Assembly (NCBI GenBank): GCA_913775725.1
Contig: CAJYNG010000018.1
Location: 124,001-188,000 of the forward strand
Direction of reading: 5' to 3'
Source of the DNA: an uncultured Stenotrophomonas sp.
GTDB lineage: Bacteria; Pseudomonadota; Gammaproteobacteria; Xanthomonadales; Xanthomonadaceae
DNA: 64,000 nucleotides
A program made the translations under genes and the position numbers. Shown here one piece after another: positions 54,396 through 64,000 of the stretch. Under the pieces are notes generated by a model. It searched no databases. It was not told the origin of the DNA and saw only the letters and a program-made list of their open reading frames with translations. Position 1 is the first letter of the stretch. Each line of letters starts with the position of its first letter.

Positions 54396-56776
54396 CGCGC
54401 GGTGCGCAGCAGCGCTTCCTCGACCACCGCCTGGGTCAGCAGGGTCGGCAGCACCGTCGGCGGCGCGCCGGGGCCATACACCACGTACAGCGGCACGCCC
54501 ACGGCCTTGTGCTCTTCCAGGAACGTGGTGATCTGCGGATCGACATTGGTGTAGTCACCGCGCATGTACACCGCGTTGGTGCGCTTGAGCAGTTCCTTGA
54601 ACTCCGGCCGCGACAGCACGGCGCGCTCGTTGGCCTTGCAGCTCACGCACCAGTCCGCGGTCATGTTCACGAACACCACACGCTTGTCGGCACGCAGGCG
54701 GTCCAGCAGTTGCGGCGAGTATTCGACCACGTTGTCAGTGGCCGCCTGCGCGGCGCGCGCTGGCGGAGCCAGCTGGGTCACGCCCCAGGCCGGAACCAGT
54801 GCGCCGATCGCCAGCAGCACACCCAGCAGGGTCACGGCGCGCGAGCCGGTCCAGCGGTTGCGTTCAAACAGCCACAGGCCGAAGGCGAGCAGCAGCAGGC
54901 CGCCCAGCACCAGCGCCATACCGTCCACCCCGCGCTGCTTGCCCAGCACCCACAGCAGCCACAGCGCGGTGGCATACATCGGGAAGGCCAGCACGTGCTT
55001 GAGCGTTTCCATCCACGGGCCCGGCTTGGGCAGGCGGCGTGCCAGCGCCGGCACGAAGCCGATCAGCAGGAACGGCAGCGCCAGGCCCAGGCCGAGGAAC
55101 AGGAACACGGTCATCGCCTTCAGCGGCGGGGCAATGAACGCGTAGGCGATCGCGCCGCCCATGAACGGGCCGACGCAGGCACTGCCGACCACGCAGGCCA
55201 GCGCACCGGTGAAGAAGTCACCGGCCGGGCCGCTGCGGCTGGCCAGCGACTGGCCCAGGCTGCCGATGCCGCCGCCCAGGGTGAACACGCCGGACAGGCT
55301 CAGGCCCACCGCGAACATGATGTAGGCCAGCGCCGCCACCACACCCGGGTGCTGCAGCTGGAAGCCGATGCCGACGGCGTTGCCGATCGCGCGCAGGCCC
55401 ACCATCAACGCACCGATCACCGCGAATGCGACCAGCACGCCCAGCGTGTACCAGAGCGCGTGGCTGCGTGCGCGCTGCGGGCTTTCGCCACTCTGCGCCA
55501 GGCTCAGAACCTTCAGCGACAGGATCGGCAGCACGCAGGGCATCAGGTTCAACACCAGGCCACCGGCCAGCGCCAGCAGCAGCACCCAGACGAACGAACG
55601 GTCCGGGTTCGGCGTACTCGCCGGCGGGCGCGTACGCAGCGCGTTGTCACCGCGTGCGTCGGGGGCGAATTCATTGCCTGCGCCTTCACTGCCGACGGTT
55701 GCCGGGGCCGCTGCACCATCGTTGGGCACGGTCGGCAGCAGACGCAGCGGAGCGCCGTTGGCCGACTCGCGGGGGGCTGCGGTGGTCGCAGGCAGTGGGC
55801 TGATCACCTCATTGCGCGGTGGCGCCTGGTCGGCGCTGGCGTTGACCTTGCCGGCCGGAATGGACAGTTTCACCCGGCGGGTCATCGGTGGGTAGCAGAT
55901 GCCATCGGTCTGGCAGCCCTGGAAGGTCACCACCAGGGTGCTGTCGACCGCATCGGCGACGGAGCGGCGCAGCGGCAGCGGCACTTCCACCTGGTTGAAG
56001 TAGACCGAGACATCGCCGAAGTGCTCGTCGCGATGTGACTGTGCGGCCGGCCAGCGCGGCGTGCCGGCCAGCACGCCGGTGCTGCCCTCCAGCTTCAGCG
56101 AGGTGCGGTCGCGATACAGGTAGTAGCCCGGCGCCGGGCTGAAGCGCAGCAGCAGGGTGTTGCCGTCACTGGCGATGGCGTCGAAACCGAACGCCTGTTC
56201 CGATGGCAGCGGCAGCGCCTGGCTGTTGCTGGCCGCACCTGGCAGGCGCAGGCCGCCGCTGTTGCCGGCACCGGCCAGCGGGTTGTTGAACGGGCTGGCC
56301 GCACCGGCGCGTGCGGCCGGGGCCGCCGCCTGTGCGCCGCCGCCGGGCAGGGTGACCTGCACCACGCGCTTCTGCGGCGGGTAGCAGACACCGGCATCGG
56401 CGCAGCCCTGGTAACGCACTTCCAGACTGATGGTGCCGGCGGCCTCGGTCGGCGTGCCGGGCAGGGTGGCCTGCAGGCGCTCGCGATAGGTTTCGACTTC
56501 GCCGAAGAAATCGTCGTGGTGCTTGTCGCCCTTGGGCATCTGCAGCGCGCCGGCATTGAAGGCCGGATCGGCCTTGACGCTGGTGCGGTGGCGATAAAGG
56601 TAATAGCCGGGCGCGATCTTGAACTGCAGTTGCACCTGGCCGCGCTCGGGGGCGGTGGCGGTCAGCGCGAACGCCTGGTCCACCGGCAGCAGGTCCTTCT
56701 CATCCAGAGCGAAGGCGGGCAGTGAAAGCCACAACAGGGCGCACAAGGCGGCGCCACGCGCAAACAGAGTCTTCAA
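54392..56776 (-). CDS. dsbD: Thiol:disulfide interchange protein DsbD with duplicated alpha domain
   Basis: Carries electrons from cytoplasmic thioredoxin to the periplasm. 794 residues against about 565 in E. coli. Signal peptide (FARGAALCALLWLSLPAFA), then two successive DsbD-alpha domains: each has GYYLYRxRTS, and the redox pairs QGCADAGVCYPP (near 123-134) and QGCQTDGICYPP (near 286-297). Eight-helix membrane domain about 390-660 with NLMPCVLPILSLK, then a C-terminal thioredoxin domain with DWCVSCK near 710. Start is TTG at 56774-56776 with GGAGG 7 bases upstream, overlapping the cutA stop. Confidence 0.93.
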   Translation of the reverse strand: MKTLFARGAALCALLWLSLPAFALDEKDLLPVDQAFALTATAPERGQVQLQFKIAPGYYLYRHRTSVKADPAFNAGALQMPKGDKHHDDFFGEVETYRERLQATLPGTPTEAAGTISLEVRYQGCADAGVCYPPQKRVVQVTLPGGGAQAAAPAARAGAASPFNNPLAGAGNSGGLRLPGAASNSQALPLPSEQAFGFDAIASDGNTLLLRFSPAPGYYLYRDRTSLKLEGSTGVLAGTPRWPAAQSHRDEHFGDVSVYFNQVEVPLPLRRSVADAVDSTLVVTFQGCQTDGICYPPMTRRVKLSIPAGKVNASADQAPPRNEVISPLPATTAAPRESANGAPLRLLPTVPNDGAAAPATVGSEGAGNEFAPDARGDNALRTRPPASTPNPDRSFVWVLLLALAGGLVLNLMPCVLPILSLKVLSLAQSGESPQRARSHALWYTLGVLVAFAVIGALMVGLRAIGNAVGIGFQLQHPGVVAALAYIMFAVGLSLSGVFTLGGGIGSLGQSLASRSGPAGDFFTGALACVVGSACVGPFMGGAIAYAFIAPPLKAMTVFLFLGLGLALPFLLIGFVPALARRLPKPGPWMETLKHVLAFPMYATALWLLWVLGKQRGVDGMALVLGGLLLLAFGLWLFERNRWTGSRAVTLLGVLLAIGALVPAWGVTQLAPPARAAQAATDNVVEYSPQLLDRLRADKRVVFVNMTADWCVSCKANERAVLSRPEFKELLKRTNAVYMRGDYTNVDPQITTFLEEHKAVGVPLYVVYGPGAPPTVLPTLLTQAVVEEALLRTAR

Positions 56777-57111
56777 ACAGTGTCCTCCCGGGTCTGAGCC
56801 CGGATCCAGTCCAGATACGCCGGCAGGCCGGCCCGGGTTTCGACCGCGATGCACTCCGGGAGTTCATACGGATGCAGTTCGACGATCCGGGCAATTGCGT
56901 CATCGACGCGACTCGCGGTGGTTTTCACCAGCAGCTGCAGCTCGGCGTCGGTAGTCACCTCGCCCTGCCAGCGGTAGGTCGACTGCGCGCCATCGAGGCG
57001 CGTCACGCACGCGGCCAGGCGCTCGCCGACCAGCGCGTGCGCGATGCGCTCGGCACTGGCCCGGTCCGGGCAGGTGGTCAACAGCAGCAGGACGGGATCG
57101 ACGGTCGACAT
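56773..57111 (-). CDS. cutA: Divalent-cation tolerance protein CutA
   Basis: 112 residues, trimeric PII-like fold. LLLTTCPDRASAERIAHALVGERLAACVTRL and YRWQGEVTTDAELQLLVKTT, HPYELPECIAV are the family signatures. Its stop overlaps the dsbD TTG start. The genes cutA, dsbD and groESL are neighbours in many gammaproteobacteria. Confidence 0.95.
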   Translation of the reverse strand: MSTVDPVLLLLTTCPDRASAERIAHALVGERLAACVTRLDGAQSTYRWQGEVTTDAELQLLVKTTASRVDDAIARIVELHPYELPECIAVETRAGLPAYLDWIRAQTREDTV

Positions 57112-57179
57112 GACCGTCGAGTATAGGGCCGCCGCCGGGTCAGGGCCCGGCGGCGGCGATGGACCGCTGCGTTGCGCGA

Positions 57180-58970
57180 TCAGTTGGCCAGCTGGCAGGT
57201 GGTTGGCTGGGCCGAGGTGAACAGGGCCGGGGTCGCCCACTCGGGGTGATCGATGAACGGGTTGCGGTTGCCCTGGAAGCTGTAGACCACGTCGTTGCGG
57301 GCACGCTCGGCATCATCCGGCGGATCGGACAGGTGCCAGTCGATCAGTGTCGACAGCAGGCCCATGTAGGCCGGCGAACTGCTGGTCTTGACGATCCTGC
57401 TGCGGTCGTCGGTCAGCTCCAGGTCCGGCTCGGACTGGCCGGTGGCTGCATCCTTGCCGCCCTCGTAGCGGATCGCCATGTACATCACCGCACGCGCCAT
57501 GTCGCCCTTGCGCTTGCCCCACACTTCGAAGGTGCCGGTGTTGCCGTCCGGTGTGCGCACCCAGTTGGAGTTGCCCGGGTAGCCGCCACTGCCGCCGCCC
57601 TGGCCGTTGTTGGCCTCGGTGGCGCGCTCGCCGCAGTTGGCGTCGCACTTGCCGAACGGCTTGTTGCCACGGTCGGCGTTCCACTGCGCATCGGTCAGGT
57701 ACAGCATGTGGGTGTCGGTGTACGGCGCGTACGGCAGGCCCTTGTCGCCGGTGGTGCTGGCAAAGCCCAGCGAGTTCGGCCAGGTGTGCTCGCGGTTGTA
57801 CTTCAGGCCGCCGCCGCTGCCGGCGCGGTCGGTCACCTTGGCGTAGCTGCGGTTGCGGTACGCATCCAGGATTCTGCCGCTGTTGTTCGGATCTTCGTCG
57901 GCGATTTCCAGGATGGTCCACGTGCTGGTGCCCGAGCCGCTGTACGGGTAGGCGGTGTGGCCCTTGATGGTGGCGTGCAGCGAGCAGCGCAGCTGGCTGG
58001 GGCTGCTGGTGTTGACCTTGGAGTAGTAACCGGCCGGCACGCCGGGGTTGCCCGGGTCCGGATTGCCGCCGGTGGTTGCCACGGTGAAGGCGATGCGGCT
58101 GTCGGCAGCCGGGTGTGCGCCCTGCAGGTCGGTGATGCGCGCGGCGCGGATGTCAAAGCGGCAGGCTTCACCGGCCACCAGCGCGGTGTTGGTGGACAGC
58201 TTCACGTTGCGGCCGCTGGCCGGGTAGGTCAACGGCACGCTGCCGGAGGTGCCGCAGCTCAGCGCGAACGCGCCGCTGGCCAGGTTCACCGTCTCGCTGA
58301 ACACCACTTCCAGGTCGGCCGCAGCCGGGAAGGTGCTGCTGCCCTGCGCCGGGGTGGTGGTGGAGACCGACGGCGGCGTGTTCGGACCCGGGGTGCCGCC
58401 ACCGCTGAAGGTCTGGCCGTTGTTGCAGCTGCCAAACGTCTGCTTGGCCGATTCGGCCCAGGTGAAGTGGGCGTACTGGCTGCCGTTGCCGGTCAGCTGC
58501 AGCGAGGTGCCCGGCGCCGTGCTGTTGGTCTCGGCCACCGGAATGTTCTGGCTGGTCATGCCGGCGGCAGGGCCACCGGAGGCGGTGATGGCGCCCTCGT
58601 AGCTGAGGAACTGGACCACCTTGCCGCTGGCATCGACCAGGGCGATGCCGTCGTTCGGGCCGTTCTGGAGGCCATTGGTCGGGTAATTGACCACGGCGAT
58701 GGTGGCGCTGCCGCAGCCGGCGGCAGTGCCGGCCGGGACCGGGTTGTTGGCGTAGACCACCGCGGCCGAGGCATTGGCGCCGTTGTACAGATACAGGCGG
58801 TAGCCCGACAGGTCCTCGCCGGCAGTGGCCACGACCTCGATCGCTTCGCCGACGTCACCGGCGGCGGTGCTGTCGTCGTAGTGCAGTTCGTTGATGAAGA
58901 CCTCGGCCTGGGCCGGTGCAGCGGCCAGCGCCAGCAGGCAGGCGGCGGCAAGCGGGGACAGCAATCGCAT
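57180..58970 (-). CDS. Secreted endonuclease I with lamin-tail and Ig-like domains
   Basis: 596 residues. Signal peptide MRLLSPLAAACLLALAAAPAQA; lamin-tail domain (VFINELHYDD..., about 23-165); an SbsA-type Ig-like domain after a TPGPNTPPSVSTTTPAQG linker (about 185-295); then an endonuclease I His-Me-finger nuclease (about 320-590) with LKYNREHTWPNSLGF and a Cys pair GKCDANCGE. Extracellular nucleic acid degradation for nutrient use is likely. ATG at 58970 is preceded by AAGGAG; an in-frame TTG two codons earlier is less likely. Confidence 0.9.
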   Translation of the reverse strand: MRLLSPLAAACLLALAAAPAQAEVFINELHYDDSTAAGDVGEAIEVVATAGEDLSGYRLYLYNGANASAAVVYANNPVPAGTAAGCGSATIAVVNYPTNGLQNGPNDGIALVDASGKVVQFLSYEGAITASGGPAAGMTSQNIPVAETNSTAPGTSLQLTGNGSQYAHFTWAESAKQTFGSCNNGQTFSGGGTPGPNTPPSVSTTTPAQGSSTFPAAADLEVVFSETVNLASGAFALSCGTSGSVPLTYPASGRNVKLSTNTALVAGEACRFDIRAARITDLQGAHPAADSRIAFTVATTGGNPDPGNPGVPAGYYSKVNTSSPSQLRCSLHATIKGHTAYPYSGSGTSTWTILEIADEDPNNSGRILDAYRNRSYAKVTDRAGSGGGLKYNREHTWPNSLGFASTTGDKGLPYAPYTDTHMLYLTDAQWNADRGNKPFGKCDANCGERATEANNGQGGGSGGYPGNSNWVRTPDGNTGTFEVWGKRKGDMARAVMYMAIRYEGGKDAATGQSEPDLELTDDRSRIVKTSSSPAYMGLLSTLIDWHLSDPPDDAERARNDVVYSFQGNRNPFIDHPEWATPALFTSAQPTTCQLAN

Positions 58971-59185
58971 CGACAACTCCTTGTGATTGGGAATGCGCGG
59001 CCGAGCCTAAGGCCGATCCAGTGACACTTTGTCGTAAATGAACGTCAGATATCTGACAGTGCGACGCGGATCACCAAATGTCGAGGATTCCAGACGCAGG
59101 GTTGCCGCGTTGCACCGGCATCAAGGTCTTCACATGGGCACGGATCGAGTGTGCCCGGGACAGTGAAATTTTTTCCGCGAGTGGC

Positions 59186-59213
59186 CTTGAAAGGTCCGGG
59201 GGCAGCTCCATCT
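59186..59213 (+). promoter_or_regulatory. Heat-shock sigma-32 promoter of groESL
   Basis: CTTGAAA, 13-bp spacer, CTCCATCT. The RpoH consensus is CTTGAAA-N11-16-CCCCATNT, so all but one fixed position match. Lies about 115 bp before groES. The cognate RpoH gene is at 7741-8616. Confidence 0.88.
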
Positions 59214-59254
59214 CTGTCCTGCTCCCGATTCATCGGGCTTTTTCGCGAGCAATG

Positions 59255-59281
59255 CTGGCAGTCACCTGGGGTGAGTGCTAA
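59255..59281 (+). promoter_or_regulatory. CIRCE-like HrcA operator before groESL
   Basis: The right arm GAGTGCTAA is a perfect CIRCE half-site; a 9-bp spacer separates it from CTGGCAGTC, which matches six of nine positions of the left half TTAGCACTC. It is downstream of the sigma-32 promoter and upstream of groES, as expected for repression by HrcA. Confidence 0.78.
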
Positions 59282-59327
59282 CATCGCCAGACTTTTTCAG
59301 ACCAATCAATAACTTAAGAGGTCTCTC

Positions 59328-59615
59328 ATGAGCATCAAGCCGCTGCACGACCGCGTTGTGGTCAAGCCGATCGAAGCCGACGAAATCTCCGCCGGTGGCA
59401 TCGTCATTCCGGATTCGGCCAAGGAAAAGTCCACCAAGGGTGAAGTCGTGGCCGTCGGCCCGGGCAAGCCGCTGGACAACGGCAGCGTGCGCGCGCCGTC
59501 GCTGAAGGTCGGCGACAAGGTCATCTACGGCCAGTACGCCGGCAGCTCGTACAAGAGCGAAGGCGTCGAGTACAAGGTCCTGCGCGAAGACGACGTGCTC
59601 GCCGTCATCGGCTGA
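59328..59615 (+). CDS. groES: Co-chaperonin GroES
   Basis: 95 residues, the usual size. Seven-copy lid for Gro[42 protein letters not shown] contains the mobile loop; ends [13 protein letters not shown] precedes the ATG. groEL follows after 83 bp. Confidence 0.98.
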   Translation: MSIKPLHDRVVVKPIEADEISAGGIVIPDSAKEKSTKGEVVAVGPGKPLDNGSVRAPSLKVGDKVIYGQYAGSSYKSEGVEYKVLREDDVLAVIG

Positions 59616-59644
59616 GCCTCGGCGCGACCTGCTTCATCCCCTGA

Positions 59645-61348
<1,704 letters not shown>

Positions 61349-61371
61349 GTCCCCGCTTTCACCCCGCAATG

Positions 61372-61401
61372 AAAAACCCCGCCGCACGGCGGGGTTTTTT
61401 T
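61372..61401 (+). terminator. Intrinsic terminator of groESL
   Basis: AAAAACCCCGCCG-CA-CGGCGGGGTTTTTTT, a strong stem followed by a T-run, 23 bases after the groEL stop; the A-run on the other side makes it usable in both directions. Confidence 0.93.
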
Positions 61402-61423
61402 GTGGCCGGTTGGAATCGAAGTG

Positions 61424-61447
61424 GTAGATCCACGCCATGCGTGGATG
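61424..61447 (+). repeat. SMAG/REP repeat (single)
   Basis: GTAG head followed by ATCCACGC-CAT-GCGTGGAT, the same stem subfamily as the unit at 19431-19453. A lone copy between convergent genes. Confidence 0.85.
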
Positions 61448-61465
61448 CCGCTGCCAGGTGTAAAT

Positions 61466-61732
61466 CTACCCGCGGCCCTCGCGCCGCTGCAGCCACAGGT
61501 GGGCTGCCAGCAGGGACAACGCGCCGCCAGCGATCATGCCCTGTACCCACGGCAGACCCGTGATAGGCGCAAGCAGCAGGCCCGCCGCCATGCCGATCAG
61601 ACTGGCGCCGACGGCCACCCGCTGACGTCGCTGCCGGTGTGCGGCCTGGCGATGGCGTGCAGCGATGCGCAGACGCCGTGCATCCGGCCGCATTACGGCC
61701 TCGGCAATGGCATCGATCTCTGGGCGATTCAT
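61466..61732 (-). CDS. Small two-helix membrane protein
   Basis: 88 residues. A basic, Arg/His-rich N-terminal half (MRPDARRLRIAARHRQAAHRQRRQR), then two hydrophobic segments (VAVGASLIGMAAGLLLAPI and VQGMIAGGALSLLAAHLWL). The ATG overlaps the LysR stop (ATGA), so translation is coupled. No family recognised. Confidence 0.72.
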   Translation of the reverse strand: MNRPEIDAIAEAVMRPDARRLRIAARHRQAAHRQRRQRVAVGASLIGMAAGLLLAPITGLPWVQGMIAGGALSLLAAHLWLQRREGRG

Positions 61733-62652
61733 CCTGCGTCCTGCTTGGGGTATGTGCCTGCATCCTGGGTCATCATCAGTGCCGCGCGCAACCAGGCCAT
61801 GAATGCGGGTACTGCCGCGTTGGATTCGCCGTCCGCACGCGTCACCGCGTAATAGGCGAAGGCCTGTGGCCAGGGCCGGTCGATCACCACCTGCAGTCGG
61901 CCATTGGCGAGTTCTTCGGCCGCATGGATGTCGCGCACCAGGGCGACGCCTTGCCCGGCCACCGCCGCGCGGATCAGCAACAGGTCGTCATCGAAAGCGG
62001 GGCCACGCTCCAGTCGTCCATCGACGGGCAGATCCAGTGCCTGGAACCACAGCCGCCAGTCGCTGCGGTCGGCGTCCTGCAACAGGGGCAGCTGCAGGCA
62101 ATCCTGTACCGAGCTCAGCGTCGGTATGCTGGCCAACAATGCGGGACTGGCTACCGGCAGCAGCACCGGTGCCATCAGGTGCTCAGCGTGCAGCCCCGGG
62201 TAGCGGCCCAGGCCGTGGCGGATGGCGATGTCCACTCCCTCGCGGCGCAGGTCGACCAGCGCCGCGCTCGAGTCCAGCTGCACGTCCACCTGTGGATGCA
62301 ACGCACTGAACGCGCCCAACCGCGGCGCCAACCATTGTGCGGCGAAGCTCGGTGCGGCGCTGATGCGCAGCGTGCGCCGCGTTTCCCAGCGTTCCAGGGT
62401 CTGCAGGCTGTGCGAGATCTGCTCGAAGGCCTGCAGCAGTTCCGGGTATACGCGAGCGCCAGCGGCGCTGAGCACCACGCCATGCCGGGTGCGGTCGAAC
62501 AGGCTCACGCCCAGCCGCTCCTGCAGCTGCCGTAGCTGCTGGCTGATCGCACCAGGTGTCACCCCCATCGCATCGGCGGCGGCGGTCAGGCTGCCATGGC
62601 GGCCGGTTTCAACGAAGGCCCGCAGGCCCAGCAGCGGCAGCACCGCACCCAT
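61729..62652 (-). CDS. LysR-family regulator (GcvA-like)
   Basis: 307 residues from ATG 62652, chosen because AGGAG lies 7 bases upstream; a Met two codons earlier would be only 1 base from it. Helix-turn-helix LLGLRAFVETGRHGSLTAAADAMGVTPGAISQQLRQLQERLG (about 7-47), then the substrate domain. Divergent from the GST gene, with a palindrome between, so GST and the monooxygenase are the probable targets. Confidence 0.88.
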   Translation of the reverse strand: MGAVLPLLGLRAFVETGRHGSLTAAADAMGVTPGAISQQLRQLQERLGVSLFDRTRHGVVLSAAGARVYPELLQAFEQISHSLQTLERWETRRTLRISAAPSFAAQWLAPRLGAFSALHPQVDVQLDSSAALVDLRREGVDIAIRHGLGRYPGLHAEHLMAPVLLPVASPALLASIPTLSSVQDCLQLPLLQDADRSDWRLWFQALDLPVDGRLERGPAFDDDLLLIRAAVAGQGVALVRDIHAAEELANGRLQVVIDRPWPQAFAYYAVTRADGESNAAVPAFMAWLRAALMMTQDAGTYPKQDAG

Positions 62653-62739
62653 GTCCATTCTCCTGTAGCCACGTCGGCACGCGCCGCGCTGCGACAGCAT
62701 ATCGAGCGTGCCGCAGGCTGTCGCGCGACTGCCGCTCAC

Positions 62740-62756
62740 GTTGAGCTGCGCTCAAC
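62740..62756. promoter_or_regulatory. Probable LysR operator between LysR and GST genes
   Basis: GTTGAGC-TGC-GCTCAAC, a perfect 7-bp arm palindrome containing the T-N11-A LysR pattern, in the 249-bp divergent region. Confidence 0.7.
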
Positions 62757-62901
62757 TTCCCATGCAGGAGACATCGTTTCCTTCCCGCGCCAGCGCTTCC
62801 TAGACTGGTTGCACGGCTGCTGCAGCGCCCGTTTCCGCATCGCCCGGTCAGTTTCGTTGAGGACCGGTGCGTGCCGTCGCTCCCTGCCGTCCAGGAACCC
62901 C

Positions 62902-63537
62902 ATGAACGAGCCTTCGCTGCACCTGTATTCCGACAGTTCTCCCAATGGCTTCAAGGCCACCATCGCACTGGAAGAGCTGGGTCTTCCCTATCGCCTGCAC
63001 CACGTGCGCATCGTAGATGGCGAACATCGCCATCCCGATTTCCTGCAGCTCAATCCGCATGGGCGCATTCCCGTGCTGGAGGATCGCGCGCGCGGCATCG
63101 TTGTCTTCGAATCGGCGGCGATCCTGATGTACCTGGCCGAACAGGGCAATGCGTTGCTGCCTTCCGAACCGGCCGCACGCTGGGAGACGCTGACCTGGCT
63201 GATGTTCCATGCCGCCAGCGTCGGCCCGATCCTCGGCCAACGCGTGCATTTCGAGCATTTCGCGCCAGCACCGGACGCTGGGGCGATCGAACGCTACCGC
63301 CGCTTGAGCGACGACCTGTTCGCCGTACTCGACCAGCGCCTGCAGGGGCGTGAGTGGGTGGCTGGCGATCACTACTCGATCGCCGATATCGCCCATTTCG
63401 GCTGGCTGCATATCGCCCGCATCATCGACATCGATTTCTCGCGGCATCGCCATCTGGATGCGTGGTACGCGCGGGTTGCCGCACGCCCTGCGGTACAGCG
63501 TGGCGTGCAGCTGCCCGAACCGGCCGCCGGTCCGTAA
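62902..63537 (+). CDS. Glutathione S-transferase family protein
   Basis: 211 residues. N-terminal thioredoxin-like domain with SDSSPNGFKATIALEELGLPYRLHHV and the ESAAILMYLAE glutathione-binding element (about 67-77); C-terminal helical domain with WVAGDHYSIADIAHFGW. Resembles the YfcG/disulfide-bond reductase-like group. Upstream of the LLM monooxygenase by 13 bp, in one operon under the LysR protein. Confidence 0.9.
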   Translation: MNEPSLHLYSDSSPNGFKATIALEELGLPYRLHHVRIVDGEHRHPDFLQLNPHGRIPVLEDRARGIVVFESAAILMYLAEQGNALLPSEPAARWETLTWLMFHAASVGPILGQRVHFEHFAPAPDAGAIERYRRLSDDLFAVLDQRLQGREWVAGDHYSIADIAHFGWLHIARIIDIDFSRHRHLDAWYARVAARPAVQRGVQLPEPAAGP

Positions 63538-63550
63538 GGAGGCCATGCTG

Positions 63551-64000
63551 ATGAATGATTCCAATGCGATTCCGGGCGCGTCGGCGCCCGCCTTTGCCAC
63601 CCATCCTGGCTACCAGCGCATGTTCCGTGCCGATGCACTGACGCTGGGCATCTACCTGCCGTTGCGTTTCTACCAGGGCGACATGCGCGTGCTGCAGGGT
63701 CAGGCGCGGTGGGTGGAGCAGATCGATCGCCACGGCTTTGCCGCGGTATGGGTGCGCGACGTGCCGCTGTTCGATCCGATGTTCGGCGATGCGGGGCAGC
63801 TGTTCGATCCATTCACCTACCTTGCGTGGCTGGCAGCGCGCACGCAGCGCGTGGCCCTGGCCACCGGCAGTGTGGTGCTGCCGCTGCGCCACCCGATCGA
63901 TCTGGCCAAGGCGGCGGCGTCGATCGATCAGCTGTCCGGTGGGCGGCTGGTGATGGGTGTGGCGTCCGGTGATCGACCGCTGGAGTTCCCGGCCTATGGA
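63551..64000 (+). CDS. LLM-class flavin-dependent oxidoreductase (cut by right edge)
   Basis: First 150 codons of a luciferase-like monooxygenase. HPGYQRMFRADALTLGIYLP, GFAAVWVRDVPLFDPMFGDAG, HPIDLAKAAASIDQLSGGRL and MGVASGDRPLEFPAYG fit the BA3436-type subfamily. AAGGAGG at 63537-63543 favours ATG 63551 over ATG 63545. FMNH2-dependent oxidation of a small molecule, perhaps acting with the GST; substrate unknown. The reading frame is open through the end of the window. Confidence 0.85.
   Translation, partial: MNDSNAIPGASAPAFATHPGYQRMFRADALTLGIYLPLRFYQGDMRVLQGQARWVEQIDRHGFAAVWVRDVPLFDPMFGDAGQLFDPFTYLAWLAARTQRVALATGSVVLPLRHPIDLAKAAASIDQLSGGRLVMGVASGDRPLEFPAYG

Noticed and set aside
57159-59024. 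621-codon plus-strand frame opposite the endonuclease gene
   Set aside because: Shadow frame rich in Val/Ala/Gly/Arg; the minus strand encodes a clear signal peptide and nuclease motif.
62798-62810. CTAGACTGGTTGC upstream of the GST gene as a fourth phosphonate motif
   Set aside because: It matches only the CTAGAC core; the same core also occurs near 2317 and 21704, so the core alone is not specific.

Overview
The window is GC-rich (roughly two thirds G+C by eye), densely coded chromosomal DNA of a Stenotrophomonas maltophilia-type gammaproteobacterium (Xanthomonadaceae). I base this on gene content and order (trxA/rho/rhlB, ftsEX, rpoH, aroQ-accBC-prmA-fis-purHD, cutA-dsbD-groESL), on protein character (large TIGR01782-type TonB receptor, long RG-rich RhlB tail, low-complexity Rho N-terminus) and on many scattered GTAG-headed palindromes that match the SMAG/REP repeats described for S. 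maltophilia. No rRNA, tRNA, CRISPR, prophage or IS element was seen.

Layout. 1-8.6 kb is housekeeping: rho (cut by the left edge), trxA, rhlB, ftsE-ftsX, a double-receiver response regulator, ung and rpoH. 8.8-9.5 kb is a HigBA-like toxin-antitoxin pair. 9.6-26.1 kb is a minus-strand backbone (aroQ, accB, accC, prmA, a DUF3426 protein, fis, purH, a lipoprotein gene, purD). It is interrupted by two plus-strand blocks: a six-gene, largely overlapping lipid-type operon related to E. coli ynbABCD (13.6-19.4 kb) and a two-gene membrane-protein block (21.8-23.2 kb). 26.4-32.7 kb is accessory metabolism: Tat-exported DOPA-dioxygenase-like protein, ICL/PEPM-family lyase, NAD(P)H oxidoreductase with its TetR, D,D-carboxypeptidase, and a PhoA-type lipoprotein phosphatase.

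33.8-41.7 kb is a phosphonate-use cluster: PhnX-like hydrolase, membrane transporter, FAD amine oxidase, PhnF-like GntR regulator, solitary PhnM and a TonB receptor. A 12-bp motif, CTAGACAG(G/C)TGC, lies upstream of each of its three plus-strand transcription units and probably marks one regulon. 41.8-50.5 kb holds a solute-binding protein, a Tat-exported carotenoid oxygenase, a DUF2141 protein, a NarL-type two-component pair, a VOC protein, arylamine N-acetyltransferase and a chemotaxis receptor behind a near-consensus FliA promoter. 50.6-57.1 kb holds an iron-type PepSY/diflavin reductase fusion, a 0.6-kb nested palindrome array, and the tlpA-dsbD-cutA thiol-redox operon, in which DsbD has two tandem alpha domains. 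57.2-64 kb holds a secreted endonuclease I, groESL (heat-shock sigma promoter plus a CIRCE-like site), LysR with a small membrane protein, GST, and an LLM flavin monooxygenase cut by the right edge.

How parts connect: RpoH (7.7 kb) probably drives groESL (59.3 kb); DsbD probably supplies electrons to the TlpA-like protein; in the phosphonate cluster the FAD enzyme could make phosphonoacetaldehyde for the PhnX-like hydrolase, with the TonB receptor and transporter importing substrate.
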